Source of the DNA: Nocardia bhagyanarayanae
Lineage (GTDB): Bacteria; Actinomycetota; Actinomycetes; Mycobacteriales; Mycobacteriaceae
Direction: 5' to 3'
NCBI RefSeq assembly: GCF_006716565.1
Contig: NZ_VFPG01000002.1
Coordinates: 496,001 to 560,000, forward strand
Length of the DNA: 64,000 nt
Shown: positions 17,467 to 25,774 of the stretch, one piece after another
How the letters are laid out: each line of letters starts with the position of its first letter
How positions within the stretch are numbered: the first letter of the stretch is position 1
Program-made: the position numbers and the translations under genes
The notes under the pieces: generated by a model
What the model was told of the DNA's origin: nothing
The model's input: the letters and a program-made list of their open reading frames with translations, nothing else
Databases searched by the model: none

Positions 17467-18369
17467 ATGAAGCTACTTCGCAGGGCTCACCGGCGACCGG
17501 AGACCGACCCGGGCGAGGTGGCCCTCAACGCACGCAATGTCCGGTTCGACTGGGCCGACACTCCGCTGCACTGGATGCCCGAGGAGCCGATCGCCTCGCA
17601 TCTGATCAACTCGCTGAATCTGCTGCTGCCCGAGGGCGAACGCATGTTCTGCGCCGCGTACGCCGAGGCGCTGCCCTACGTCAAGGACGAGAAGCTTCGC
17701 GAGGCCATGCTCGGCTTCATCGGTCAGGAATCGATGCACGCCGAGACTCACGACAAGGTGTTGCACGAGGTGCTCGCGGCCAACGGCATCGACCCGGCAC
17801 CCTATGTGCGGCAAGCCGAATACCTGTTCCGCAAGACCCTCGGACCCAAGGACGCCGAGGGCATCGCGCAGCGCCAGCTCATGGTCGAGCGGCTGGCGTT
17901 CATCGCCTGCCTCGAGCACTTCTTCGCTTTCCTCGGCGACTGGGTGCTCAACGCCGACCTGGAGAAGTTCGGGGCGGACCCGCGGGTGGCCGACCTCTTC
18001 CGCTGGCACGGCGCTGAGGAAGTGGAGCACCGGCATGTCGCCCACGACGTGGCGGTGTACTTCGGCGCGGGATACGTCCGCAGGTCGGCGCTGATGGTGC
18101 TGGTGTTCCCGATCTTCATCTCGCTGGTCGTGCGCGGCACCAAGTTCATGGTCCAGCAGGACCCCGCGCTGCCCGATCTCGGCTATCCGCGGCTTATCAA
18201 GCGGGTTTTCGGCGCCATGTGGCGCGGTTCCCTGCCCGGCGTACCGTCGCTGCTGTGGAGCGCGCTGTCGACGTTCAAGCCCGGCTACAACCCGGAGACT
18301 GTCGGCTCCACCGCGCAGGCGGTGGCGTACCTGGCCGCCTCTCCCGCGGCGCGCGCGGTCGCCTCGTGA
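17467..18369 (+). CDS. Predicted metal-dependent hydrolase (PF10118 family)
   Basis: A 300-residue all-helical protein with ferritin-like carboxylate/His motifs: GQESMHAETHD, LEHFFAFLGDW and HGAEEVEHRHVAHDV. These match the predicted metal-dependent hydrolase family PF10118, found in actinobacteria and proteobacteria, and would bind a di-metal centre. ATG 17467 follows GAGGA. Its stop overlaps the GTG of the downstream reductase (GTGA), and that reductase may feed it electrons, so an oxygenase-type reaction is at least as likely as hydrolysis. Confidence 0.8.
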   Translation: MKLLRRAHRRPETDPGEVALNARNVRFDWADTPLHWMPEEPIASHLINSLNLLLPEGERMFCAAYAEALPYVKDEKLREAMLGFIGQESMHAETHDKVLHEVLAANGIDPAPYVRQAEYLFRKTLGPKDAEGIAQRQLMVERLAFIACLEHFFAFLGDWVLNADLEKFGADPRVADLFRWHGAEEVEHRHVAHDVAVYFGAGYVRRSALMVLVFPIFISLVVRGTKFMVQQDPALPDLGYPRLIKRVFGAMWRGSLPGVPSLLWSALSTFKPGYNPETVGSTAQAVAYLAASPAARAVAS

Positions 18370-19472
18370 GTCCCCGGGTCGTTCCCGAGCAGCTGCCCGC
18401 CGACCTGTTCGGCAAGCGCGATCGGGACCGGACGGTACGGGTCTTCGATGCCGTCGCCTCGGCCCGGTTGCGCTGGGCCACGCTGGTCAACCGGCGGGAT
18501 CTGCGCCCGAAGGTCGACGACCGTAGGCTCGCGCTCGTCGTCACCGAGCGCCGGGTCGAAGCGCACGACCAGGACGTGGTGAGTCTGCGGCTCGAGTCGC
18601 CGGACGGGCGCGAACTGCCCGCGTGGCGGCCGGGCGCGCACCTGGATCTGGAGTTGCCGTCCGGCCGATTGCGGCAGTACTCGCTGTGCGGCGACCCCGC
18701 CGACACCCGCGCCTACCGTGTCGCGGTGCGTCGCATCCCGGAGGGCGGCGGCGGATCGGTGGAGGTGCACGACGCGCTGCCGGTCGGCTCGCCGATCGTG
18801 GTGCGCGGGCCGCGCAACGCCTTTCCGTTCGCCGTGCCCGGCTACGGCTCACCCGCGGTGCACCTGCATTTCGTGGCGGGCGGCATCGGGATCACCCCGA
18901 TCCTGCCGATGGCGCGGCTGGCGATGCGGCTCGGCCTGGACTGGTCCATGGTCTACGTCGGCCGCAGCCGCGAGACCATCCCGTTCCTCGACGAGATCGA
19001 GACGTTCGGCGACCGGGTCACCGTGCGCACCGACGACGGACACGGTCTGCCGGACGCGGCCGCACTGCTACCCGGCGTGACCACCGGCACCGCGGTGTAC
19101 TGCTGCGGCCCGGTGCCGATGACGACAACCATCGCCGAAGCCGTGCGCCGAATGCGCGGCGTGGAACTGCATTCCGAGCGTTTCTCGCCGCCGCCGATCG
19201 TGAACGGGCGGCCGTTCGAGATCCAGCTCGCCTCGACCGGTGAAGTGCTCCAAGTGCCCGCCGACGAGTCCGCGCTGACCACCCTTCTGAGATCCCGCCC
19301 CGATCAACCGTATTCGTGTCGGCAGGGCTTCTGCCGGACCTGCAAGGTGCGCGTGCTGGCCGGTGAGCCGGACCATCGCGACACTGTGCTCACCGAGGAC
19401 GAACGCGCGGACGGTGAGATGCTGGCCTGCGTATCGCGCTGCGACGGTGGCCGTCTCGTGCTCGACCTGTAG
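18366..19472 (+). CDS. Ferredoxin-NAD(P)H oxidoreductase (PDR/VanB type)
   Basis: A 368-residue electron-transfer protein. It has a flavin domain (LRQYSLCGDP), an NAD-binding domain (FVAGGIGITPILPMARLA; YCCGPVPM) and a C-terminal plant-type [2Fe-2S] ferredoxin with Cys ligands in YSCRQGFCRTCKVRV and LACVSRC. This is the phthalate-dioxygenase-reductase order. An N-terminal extension of about 50 residues precedes the flavin domain. GTG 18366 overlaps the previous stop by four bases, indicating translational coupling; the ferritin-like PF10118 protein is the likely redox partner. Confidence 0.88.
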   Translation: MSPRVVPEQLPADLFGKRDRDRTVRVFDAVASARLRWATLVNRRDLRPKVDDRRLALVVTERRVEAHDQDVVSLRLESPDGRELPAWRPGAHLDLELPSGRLRQYSLCGDPADTRAYRVAVRRIPEGGGGSVEVHDALPVGSPIVVRGPRNAFPFAVPGYGSPAVHLHFVAGGIGITPILPMARLAMRLGLDWSMVYVGRSRETIPFLDEIETFGDRVTVRTDDGHGLPDAAALLPGVTTGTAVYCCGPVPMTTTIAEAVRRMRGVELHSERFSPPPIVNGRPFEIQLASTGEVLQVPADESALTTLLRSRPDQPYSCRQGFCRTCKVRVLAGEPDHRDTVLTEDERADGEMLACVSRCDGGRLVLDL

Positions 19473-19509
19473 TGAAGACACCTCCGACCCGGAGAACAAG
19501 GAGACGTCG

Positions 19510-21282
19510 ATGACGACGGATATCGACTCGGCGGCGACCGAGCGGATCGTGCGCAGCGGTGAATTCGACCTCGCCGTCTACGAATACGGCGATCCCGCCA
19601 ACCCGACCGTGGTGCTCGTGCACGGCTGGCCGGACACCCACCACCTCTGGGACGCCGTGGTGCCGCTGATGACGCCGCGGTTCCACGTCGTCGCCTACGA
19701 CACCCGCGGGCACGGCCGGTCGACCCGTACCCGGCGCACCGCGGACTTCCGGCTCGAGGCGCTCGCCGCCGACTTCTACGCCGTCGCCGACGCGGTGAGC
19801 CCGGACGCGCCGGTGCACGTCCTCGCCCACGACTGGGGCTCGGTGCAGGTGTGGGAGGCGGTGTGCGAACCGCGCGCCGCCGACCGTATCGCCTCGTTCA
19901 CCTCCGTGTCCGGGCCGAACCTCGACCACCTCGGAAAGTGGGTGCGCGACAGGCTGTCCCGTCCCACGCCGCGCAACATCTGGCAGCCCTTCACCCAGCT
20001 GCTGTCCTCGGCCTACACCGCCTTCTTCATGACGCCGGTGCTGCCGCGGGCCGCTTTCACCGCGCTCGGCACCGAAGAGCGTTGGCAGCGCGTCGTTTCC
20101 CTCATGAACGACACGCCGACGTCGAACGTCACCCTGGCGCCCACCTTCCGGCGTGACATCGTCGACGGCCTGCGCATCTACCGCGCGAACATCGTGCCGC
20201 GGCTGCTCGCCCCGCGCGATCGGCACACCGAGGTGCCGGTTCAGCTGATCGTGGCGGGTCGCGACGTCGCGGTGCGGCCCGCGGGCTACGACGACGAGCG
20301 CAAGTGGGTCTCGCGGCTGTGGCGTCGGGACGTGCCCGCCGGACACTGGACGCCGTTCTCGCACCCCGAACTACTGGCCACCGCCACCACCGAGCTGATC
20401 GACACCCTCGAGGGCGGTGCGGTGCCGCGTGGCCTGCGTCGTGCCGAAACCGACCGGACTCGAAAGGAATTCGACGACCAGCTGGTGGTGATCACCGGCG
20501 GCGGCAGCGGCATCGGCAGGGAGACCGCGCTGGCGTTCGCCCGCCTCGGCGCCGAAATCGTGCTCTCCGACATCAATCTGGACGCCGCCAAGCACACCGC
20601 GGAGCTGATCGCCGCGGAAGGCGGTGTGGCGCATGCCTATCGCCTCGACGTCTCGGACGAGGCCGAGGTCACCGCGCACGCGGCCGAGGTGTTCGCGGCG
20701 CACGGCGTGCCCGACATCCTGGTCAACAACGCGGGCATCGGCCAGGCGGGCGGGTTCTTCGACACGCCGTCGGCGGAGTTCGATCGAGTGCTGCGGATCA
20801 ATCTCGGCGGCGTCGTCAACGGCTGTCGCGCCTTCGGCGCCGCCATGGCCGAGCGCGGCTCGGGCGGACACATCGTCAACCTGTCCAGCATGGCGGCCTA
20901 CAGTCCGCAGCAGGGGTTCAGCGCGTACTCCACCAGCAAGTCGGCGGTGTTCATGTTCTCCGACTGCCTGCGCGCCGAGCTGGCGGGCCGCGGCATCTCG
21001 GTGCACACCATCTGTCCGGGCATCGTGCACACCAATATCGTTGCCACCACCACCTTCTCGGGCGTCAGCGCGGCGGAGGAGAAGCGCAAGCAGGCCAAGT
21101 ACGACGACCTGTACCGCAAGCGCCGCTACACGCCCGACAAAGTGGCCGATCAGATCGTGCGGGCCGTCCGGCACAACCGCAGCATCGTGCCGGTCACCCC
21201 GGAGGCGCGCTTGCAGTACCAGTTCAACCGCTTCGCGCCCGCGGTGGTGCGGTTCTTCGCGGCGCGGGTGAAGCTCACTTAA
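19510..21282 (+). CDS. ephD: EphD-type fusion: epoxide-hydrolase-like domain plus SDR domain
   Basis: A 590-residue two-domain protein matching mycobacterial EphD (about 592 residues). The N-terminal alpha/beta hydrolase has HGW (residues 39-41) and nucleophile Asp108 in AHDWGS. The C-terminal SDR has TGGGSGIG (329-336), NNAG (406-409) and Tyr473/Lys477 (YSTSK). EphD has been linked to removal of epoxy-mycolic acids. ATG 19510 is preceded by AAGGAG. It is the third gene of the operon, and its 3' end overlaps the convergent gene by 8 bp. A ligand-specific role in an epoxy-lipid pathway with the upstream oxygenase-like pair is inferred. Confidence 0.88.
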   Translation: MTTDIDSAATERIVRSGEFDLAVYEYGDPANPTVVLVHGWPDTHHLWDAVVPLMTPRFHVVAYDTRGHGRSTRTRRTADFRLEALAADFYAVADAVSPDAPVHVLAHDWGSVQVWEAVCEPRAADRIASFTSVSGPNLDHLGKWVRDRLSRPTPRNIWQPFTQLLSSAYTAFFMTPVLPRAAFTALGTEERWQRVVSLMNDTPTSNVTLAPTFRRDIVDGLRIYRANIVPRLLAPRDRHTEVPVQLIVAGRDVAVRPAGYDDERKWVSRLWRRDVPAGHWTPFSHPELLATATTELIDTLEGGAVPRGLRRAETDRTRKEFDDQLVVITGGGSGIGRETALAFARLGAEIVLSDINLDAAKHTAELIAAEGGVAHAYRLDVSDEAEVTAHAAEVFAAHGVPDILVNNAGIGQAGGFFDTPSAEFDRVLRINLGGVVNGCRAFGAAMAERGSGGHIVNLSSMAAYSPQQGFSAYSTSKSAVFMFSDCLRAELAGRGISVHTICPGIVHTNIVATTTFSGVSAAEEKRKQAKYDDLYRKRRYTPDKVADQIVRAVRHNRSIVPVTPEARLQYQFNRFAPAVVRFFAARVKLT

Positions 21283-21802
21283 CGGGGTCCGTCGACGCCC
21301 GGTGCAGTTCGGCCTCGATCGCCGCGACGCGCCGGGCGTCGATGCCCCACGGTTTGTCGACGCCGACCTTGCTGTCGAGATCCCACAGCACACAGGTCTC
21401 ACCGGGCCGCGCGACCATCGACCAAGCCACCACCGTGCGGCCGAGCTGCTCGGCCATCGAGCCGTGCGCGGCGGGCTCGGCCGGACCGTCCCCGTCCGGA
21501 TAGTGGTGCAGGAACCGGCCGTAGGCGGCCGTGCAGAACGCGGCGTAGCGCTGCGTGCACAGGATGAGCCCGTGCCAGGCCTCGTCCACCGCGTGCGAGG
21601 GCATGCCGATGACCTGGCCGTCGCGCATCGCCGCGCCGCAGCAGCGCAGCCACTGACGCAGGCCGGTCTCCACCAGGTCGCGCGGCTGCCACGGGCACGT
21701 CTTGAAGACGGCCTCGGTGAGTTCCAGCGCGTCCACCGCCTCCTCGACGTCGCGTAGGTCGACCTGGCGGCGGAGGCGCTGTCGGGAACGGAAAAACTGC
21801 AC
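21275..21802 (-). CDS. Glycine-rich-domain-protein-like (GRDP-like) conserved protein
   Basis: A 175-residue protein starting at GTG 21802. The recognisable core is PSHAVDEAWHGLILCTQRYAAF followed by CTAAYGRFLHHYP, resembling the DEAWH...FLHH pattern of GRDP-like proteins (PF07173 group), whose biochemical role is unknown. Conserved His, Asp and Cys could form a metal site. It is divergent, by only 37 bp, from a small membrane protein with a Gly/Ser/Cys repeat tail, suggesting that the two work together. Confidence 0.65.
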   Translation of the reverse strand: MQFFRSRQRLRRQVDLRDVEEAVDALELTEAVFKTCPWQPRDLVETGLRQWLRCCGAAMRDGQVIGMPSHAVDEAWHGLILCTQRYAAFCTAAYGRFLHHYPDGDGPAEPAAHGSMAEQLGRTVVAWSMVARPGETCVLWDLDSKVGVDKPWGIDARRVAAIEAELHRASTDPVK

Positions 21803-21839
21803 GATTCACTGTACGGCCGCGCGCCGCTACCATTCGGGG

Positions 21840-22211
21840 ATGAGGGCCCTGCTCCTGCTTCTGTTTCTGCTCGTGATCCTGCTGATCGTGGGCGCCGTCG
21901 TTTTGTTCGTGGTGGTTCTGGTCAAGGCGGTCAGCAGGCCGCCGCGGCAGCCCGGGTGGGGGCCGAACCACAATCCGGGACCGTGGTTCGCGGGCGGCGC
22001 CGGGGCGGGGCACCGCCACCACGGCAGCGGCTGCGGTGCGGGCGGAGCCTGGGACTCCGGGAGCAGCTGTTCGGGCGGCAGCGGCGGCGACAGCGGGTCG
22101 GGCGGGGGTAGCGGCAGTAGCTGTGGCGGCGGGAGCAGCAGTAGTTGTGGCGGTGGCAGCAGCAGTAGCTGCGGTGGGGGCAGCAGCAGTAGCTGCGGCG
22201 GGGGTTCCTGA
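21840..22211 (+). CDS. Small membrane protein with Cys/Gly/Ser repeat tail
   Basis: A 123-residue protein. Residues 1-33 are a strong hydrophobic segment (MRALLLLLFLLVILLIVGAV...), then a Pro/Gly/His region (WGPNHNPGPWFAGG), then a tail of Gly, Ser and Cys. The tail carries four near-identical units of the form SSSSCGGG, visible as DNA repeats at about 22110-22205, after looser SGC/SGGD units. Similar tails are seen on actinobacterial TIGR04222-type membrane proteins. The regular Cys every eight residues would suit metal binding, disulphide cross-linking or lipid/peptide modification. ATG 21840 is chosen because it precedes the membrane segment. Confidence 0.7.
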   Translation: MRALLLLLFLLVILLIVGAVVLFVVVLVKAVSRPPRQPGWGPNHNPGPWFAGGAGAGHRHHGSGCGAGGAWDSGSSCSGGSGGDSGSGGGSGSSCGGGSSSSCGGGSSSSCGGGSSSSCGGGS

Positions 22212-22255
22212 ACGCGTTGTCCGGCCTCGCGCGCGAGTGACGCCGCTCTCAGCGC

Positions 22256-22286
22256 TTGACCTCTACTGAACTTCAGGTTTCATGCT
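22256..22286 (+). promoter_or_regulatory. MerR/SoxR-type promoter with 19-bp spacer
   Basis: A -35 element TTGACC (22256-22261) and a -10-like CATGCT (22281-22286) are separated by exactly 19 bp, the stretched spacing of MerR-family promoters. The sequence 22260-22277 matches the SoxR-box consensus CCTCAAGTTAACTTGAGG at 14 of 18 positions and is centred on CTGAACTTCAG. It drives the quinone oxidoreductase at 22319. Redox-stress control by SoxR or a relative is inferred; no merR/soxR gene is in the window. Confidence 0.65.
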
Positions 22287-22318
22287 GGGCACTGCCCAAT
22301 GAGATGTGGAGGTCAGTG

Positions 22319-23314
22319 ATGCGGGTTGTGCAGGCAACGGAATTCGGTGGACCGGAGGTGCTCGCGGTGCGCGAGATCCCGGACCCGACACCAGGCCCCG
22401 GGCAGGTGGTCGTCCAGGTCGCGGCGGCCGACGTGATGTTCCTCGACACCCGGCTGCGCGGCGGGTGGGGGAGCGAATACTTCAAGATCGAAACCCCTTA
22501 TGTGCCGGGCGGCGCGGTCGCGGGCGTGGTCGTCGAGGTCGGCGCCGAGGTCGATCCGGCGTGGATCGGCAAGCGCGTCGCCACCAGCACCGCCGCGAGC
22601 GGCATCGGCGGGGGTCAGCCGATCGGCGGGTACGCCGAGAAGGCGCTGGCCAAGGCCGAGACGCTCATCGAAGTGCCGGAAGGTCTTTCGCTCGAGCAGG
22701 CCGTGGCGCTGAGCCACGACGGCAAGACCGCGCTCGCCGTCTTCGACCGGGCCGCGATAAAGCCGGGGGAGTGGGTTCTCGTCACCGCGGCGGGCGGCGG
22801 GCTCGGCACGCTGCTCATCCAATTGGCCCGTTCCGCAGGGGCACACGTCGTCGCGGCGGCTCGCGGCCGTGCCAAGCTCGAACTCGCCGAACGGCTCGGC
22901 GCGCACGCCGTCGTCGACTATTCCGAGCCGGATTGGTCCGCAGAGGTACGCGCCGCGACCGGCGGAGCCGGGGTGAACGTCGTGCTCGATGGAGCGGGTG
23001 GCGACCTCGGCGCGGCGGCCACCGAAGCGATCGCCGACCACGGCCGATTCCTCGGATACGGCGCCGCGGCGGGCGATTTCGCCGAGCTGGACCGCGACGG
23101 GCTGGCCGCGCGCGACATCGAGGTGCTCGGCCTGTTCGACATCACCGGCGCCGACACCGATTGGAACGCCCTCGCGCGGGGTATCCAAGACGCTGTCGCC
23201 GCCGGTGACATCGAGGTGGTGATCGGTCAGACCTTCCCCCTCGAAGAAGCCGACCGAGCCCATGCCGCAATCGAATTGAGGAAATCTCTCGGTCGAACGC
23301 TGCTTACTTTGTGA
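22319..23314 (+). CDS. Zinc-independent quinone oxidoreductase (MDR superfamily)
   Basis: A 331-residue medium-chain reductase of the zeta-crystallin type: MRVVQATEFGGPEVLAVREI, VPGGAVAGVVVEVG, cofactor motif AAGGGLGTLLIQLA, ARGRAKLELAERLGA and a C-terminal RKSLGRTLLTL. The catalytic-zinc Cys/His set is absent. It should reduce quinones or enones with NAD(P)H. ATG 22319 follows TGGAGGT. The SoxR-like promoter upstream fits detoxification of redox-cycling compounds. Confidence 0.88.
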   Translation: MRVVQATEFGGPEVLAVREIPDPTPGPGQVVVQVAAADVMFLDTRLRGGWGSEYFKIETPYVPGGAVAGVVVEVGAEVDPAWIGKRVATSTAASGIGGGQPIGGYAEKALAKAETLIEVPEGLSLEQAVALSHDGKTALAVFDRAAIKPGEWVLVTAAGGGLGTLLIQLARSAGAHVVAAARGRAKLELAERLGAHAVVDYSEPDWSAEVRAATGGAGVNVVLDGAGGDLGAAATEAIADHGRFLGYGAAAGDFAELDRDGLAARDIEVLGLFDITGADTDWNALARGIQDAVAAGDIEVVIGQTFPLEEADRAHAAIELRKSLGRTLLTL

Positions 23315-23364
23315 CTTGTCCGGCAGTACGTGCGATCGGTCTGAGACAGCGCTAGGGTGCCCCC

Positions 23365-23517
23365 GTGCAAACTCTGATCGTCGTCGGCGTCGTCGCCGTC
23401 GTCCTCTTCCTCGTTTTCGCCGTTGTCCAATTCGCAAGTCGCCCACCGAGAATGGAGAGTCGGTGGGACGACAGCGTGCCGGTCGACAAGGGGCGCTGGG
23501 GGGACGGCGACGACTGA
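23365..23517 (+). CDS. Small single-span membrane protein, 50 aa
   Basis: GTG 23365 opens a 50-codon frame. The first 24 residues are hydrophobic (VQTLIVVGVVAVVLFLVFAV) and form one membrane span; the rest is a charged tail (SRPPRMESRWDDSVPVDKGRWGDG). The composition is typical of small actinobacterial membrane proteins rather than chance, and third positions are G/C. No family is recognised. It ends 3 bp before the stop of the convergent F420-type gene. Confidence 0.6.
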   Translation: MQTLIVVGVVAVVLFLVFAVVQFASRPPRMESRWDDSVPVDKGRWGDGDD

Positions 23518-23520
23518 CAG

Positions 23521-23952
23521 TCACCTCGCCTGCGTCAACACCACCACCGCGATGGGCCGCTTGGTCATTTTCTGATAGGCGCTGTAGCGGCCCTGATTCA
23601 CTTCGTCGACTATCGCCCAACGTCGTGCGTAGTCCGGATCGTCCGGATACGTCGCTCGCGCAACCACTTTCATCCTGCGCCGCCCCACCTGAATCTCGCA
23701 CTCCGGCGCTGCCTTCACATTCGCCAGCCACCCCGGCGGACGCGGCGAGCCGCCGTTCGACGCGGTCACCAGGTACGCCTCGCCGTCGCGCCCATAGGTC
23801 AGCGCCGAGGTCCGTTCCCGACCCGTCTTGCGCCCGACGGTCCGCAACAGCAGGGTCGGATTCCCGAACAGCAGCTTGTGGCCCACCAGCCCGCCGCTCT
23901 TCTCGTACACCCACTGATGAACCCGCAGCACATTCGCGAACACACTGGCCAT
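23521..23952 (-). CDS. Deazaflavin (F420)-dependent nitroreductase family protein (Ddn-like)
   Basis: A 143-residue split-barrel protein of the F420-dependent Ddn/FDOR-A group. Marks are HQWVYEKSGGLVGHKLL, LLRTVGRKTGRERTSALTYGRDGEAYLVTASNGG (with PPGWLANVKA) and the strand EIQVGRRRMKVVARAT. Such enzymes reduce quinones, nitroaromatics or lactones with F420H2 near the membrane. ATG 23952 has GGAGGG upstream; the longer in-frame start at 24117 would run through the tRNA-proximal region and is unlikely. Confidence 0.85.
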   Translation of the reverse strand: MASVFANVLRVHQWVYEKSGGLVGHKLLFGNPTLLLRTVGRKTGRERTSALTYGRDGEAYLVTASNGGSPRPPGWLANVKAAPECEIQVGRRRMKVVARATYPDDPDYARRWAIVDEVNQGRYSAYQKMTKRPIAVVVLTQAR

Positions 23953-24126
23953 ATCTGACCCTCCAGTAAGTTTCCGGTGTCGGGCCCACCATAATCGACA
24001 TCGCCGAGCCGAGTCGCCCGACAGACCGGGCTTCATCACGGAGCGTCGCGGGTCCGGGGAGTCAACTGGTGCCTGCCCCGCCGCGCCCGGTAGCATCCTG
24101 AGCAGTCGCGGTTCCACCGCGCGAGC

Positions 24127-24200
24127 GGGGCGGTAGCTCAGTCGGTTAGAGCCGTGGACTCATAATCCATTGGTCGCGGGTTCGAGCCCCGCCCGCCCCA
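24127..24200 (+). tRNA. tRNA-Met (CAT anticodon), elongator type
   Basis: A full cloverleaf can be drawn: acceptor GGGGCGG (24127-24133) with CCGCCCC (24193-24199), D stem GCTC/GAGC, anticodon stem GTGGA/TCCAT enclosing CTCATAA (anticodon CAT), variable loop TGGTC, and T arm GCGGG-TTCGAGC-CCCGC. CCA is not encoded. The first pair is G-C, so it is not the initiator. A CAT tRNA modified to read isoleucine (tRNA-Ile2) cannot be excluded from sequence alone. Confidence 0.93.
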
Positions 24201-24481
24201 CAAATCCCCTGATCAGAGCCCTTGTGACTGGTTGTAGGCTGGCCACTGGAGGGCCAAGTCGCTGTCTGCTCTCTTTCCTCATCTCAGGCACAAGCTGCCC
24301 GCTCGTGGCCTCCTCTGCAGTCGTGCCACCGAGGCCTTGGGCGCTGGTGGCCGGCTGTGACTTCCCAAGCGTTGCAACAAATTTGCTCCGGTCAGGCGGC
24401 GTTGGTCGGTCTACAGGAGACGAATTCGGGTCTGATCGAGCTCGCTCAGGGTGCGGGCCGAGAGCGGATTGGTAGCCGTAC
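24201..24481. other. Region downstream of tRNA-Met, no gene seen
   Basis: About 280 bases with no convincing coding frame. Composition is less GC-extreme than the metabolic genes upstream. Integrases commonly use the 3' end of tRNA genes, so a relic attachment region is possible, but no integrase gene or second copy of the tRNA end was found in the window. Confidence 0.45.
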
Positions 24482-25774
24482 TCACTGGTTCGGGTCCGGC
24501 CGCAGAACGGCGGGGCCATACCAGTGGCACACCAGCAGCGCGAGTTCGACGTCGAGCCGGTCGGCGCCGATCGGTCGCCCGCGTCGGGCGACAGCGCGTC
24601 CAATCCGGTATTTCACGGAGTTGGAATGCAGATTGAGCTCGGTAGCGGCGGCTTTGTAGCTGGATCCGGCGCCGAGGAATATCCGCAGGGTGTCACGCAA
24701 GCGTTCGTCGTGCTCGTCGTCAGCGGCCAGGTTGCCGAGCACCTCGCCCACCCAGTCGCGGGTCTCGGCAACGGCGCCGCCCAGTAGTGCGGCAGTCATC
24801 AGGCCGGGATCGTCGGCTGCGACGACGGTGGACGAGTTCAGCCCGCGTGCCAGGGCGACGGAGCAGGCGCGCTGAGCGCTGCGATGGGAGTTGCGGAAGC
24901 CCTCGATTCCCGCGGCGACGGTGCCGATCACAACGTTCGGGTGGTCGCGGCGGGCGGTCACGAATGTGCGTACATCGGCGACCAAGGTGCCTGGCGCAGT
25001 CCGGTACGGCAGCCAGGCCCAGACGCTGGTCTGATCCGCGACGACGACCAGCGGGTTCGACGCGGCGGCAACCATGTCCCCGAGCGCGCGGACGAACCGC
25101 TGCAGGCGCGGTATCGCATCGCTGTCGGGCTCGGGGTACCACAGGACGAGCGCCAGGTGTTGCCAACGCAGCGGATACCGGATCGCCTCGCTCACCGCGT
25201 CGACATCGATGCTCTTCCGGCCATCGAGTACCTCCCGAACCCGCACCGCTCGGACGCTGTTCTGGCTTTCCAACCAGCGCTCCCGCTCGTCGTCGTAGAT
25301 CGCCACGAGCTGTTCGATGATGCGGTCGCTGAAGTCGAACAGAGTCGTGGTGATGCGTTCGATCACGCTGATCCGCTCGGCCGGGGGCATGGCCAGTGTC
25401 CGCAGTTCGGCGAAGACCAGCTCGAACATGCGCCGCTGCCCGAGCCGGAAGGCGCGGTTGAGGGCATTGGCCGGCACCCCTTGCCGGGCCAGGCGTCTGG
25501 CGAACCCCACGGCGGCAAGTGGAGCTCGAACGTCTGCAGCGGGAAGGTCGTAACGCAGGGCACGTAGAACGGTGGCGACGTTGGATTCGACGCTGGCGGC
25601 GAGCAGATCAGCGGTGCGCGGATCGCCGCGAAGCTCGGGGATGCTTTCTTCGAGATAAGCGCAGATTGCCGCGCTGACGTCTGTCACCCGGTCGTGCATC
25701 CGGGCGGCTGTCGCCGCGATGAAGCGGTCTGGATCGACGTCGTCGTGACGCGCGGTCGTCACGCTCTCAACCAT
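24482..25774 (-). CDS. PucR/CdaR-type transcriptional regulator
   Basis: A 430-residue regulator. The N-terminal helical region (RFIAATAARMHDRVTDVSAAI) is typical of actinobacterial PucR relatives, followed by a GGDEF-like middle domain (HLALVLWYPEP, VVIGTVAAGIEGFRNSHRSA). The C-terminal PucR HTH is LRIFLGAGSSYKAAATELNL followed by HSNSVKYRIGRA. ATG 25774 is used; the upstream in-frame extension to 26086 looks non-coding. It is divergent from the truncated acyl-CoA synthetase at 26114, which may be the relic of its target operon. Confidence 0.82.
   Translation of the reverse strand: MVESVTTARHDDVDPDRFIAATAARMHDRVTDVSAAICAYLEESIPELRGDPRTADLLAASVESNVATVLRALRYDLPAADVRAPLAAVGFARRLARQGVPANALNRAFRLGQRRMFELVFAELRTLAMPPAERISVIERITTTLFDFSDRIIEQLVAIYDDERERWLESQNSVRAVRVREVLDGRKSIDVDAVSEAIRYPLRWQHLALVLWYPEPDSDAIPRLQRFVRALGDMVAAASNPLVVVADQTSVWAWLPYRTAPGTLVADVRTFVTARRDHPNVVIGTVAAGIEGFRNSHRSAQRACSVALARGLNSSTVVAADDPGLMTAALLGGAVAETRDWVGEVLGNLAADDEHDERLRDTLRIFLGAGSSYKAAATELNLHSNSVKYRIGRAVARRGRPIGADRLDVELALLVCHWYGPAVLRPDPNQ

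Noticed and set aside
24201..24481. Integrase gene or att site next to tRNA-Met
   Set aside because: No tyrosine-recombinase motifs and no second copy of the tRNA 3' end found in the window; kept only as a weak island hypothesis.
24160..24603. Minus-strand frame ending GRAGLEPATNGL
   Set aside because: Its C-terminus is translated tRNA-Met antisense, a well-known false protein tail; the rest overlaps the PucR gene end.
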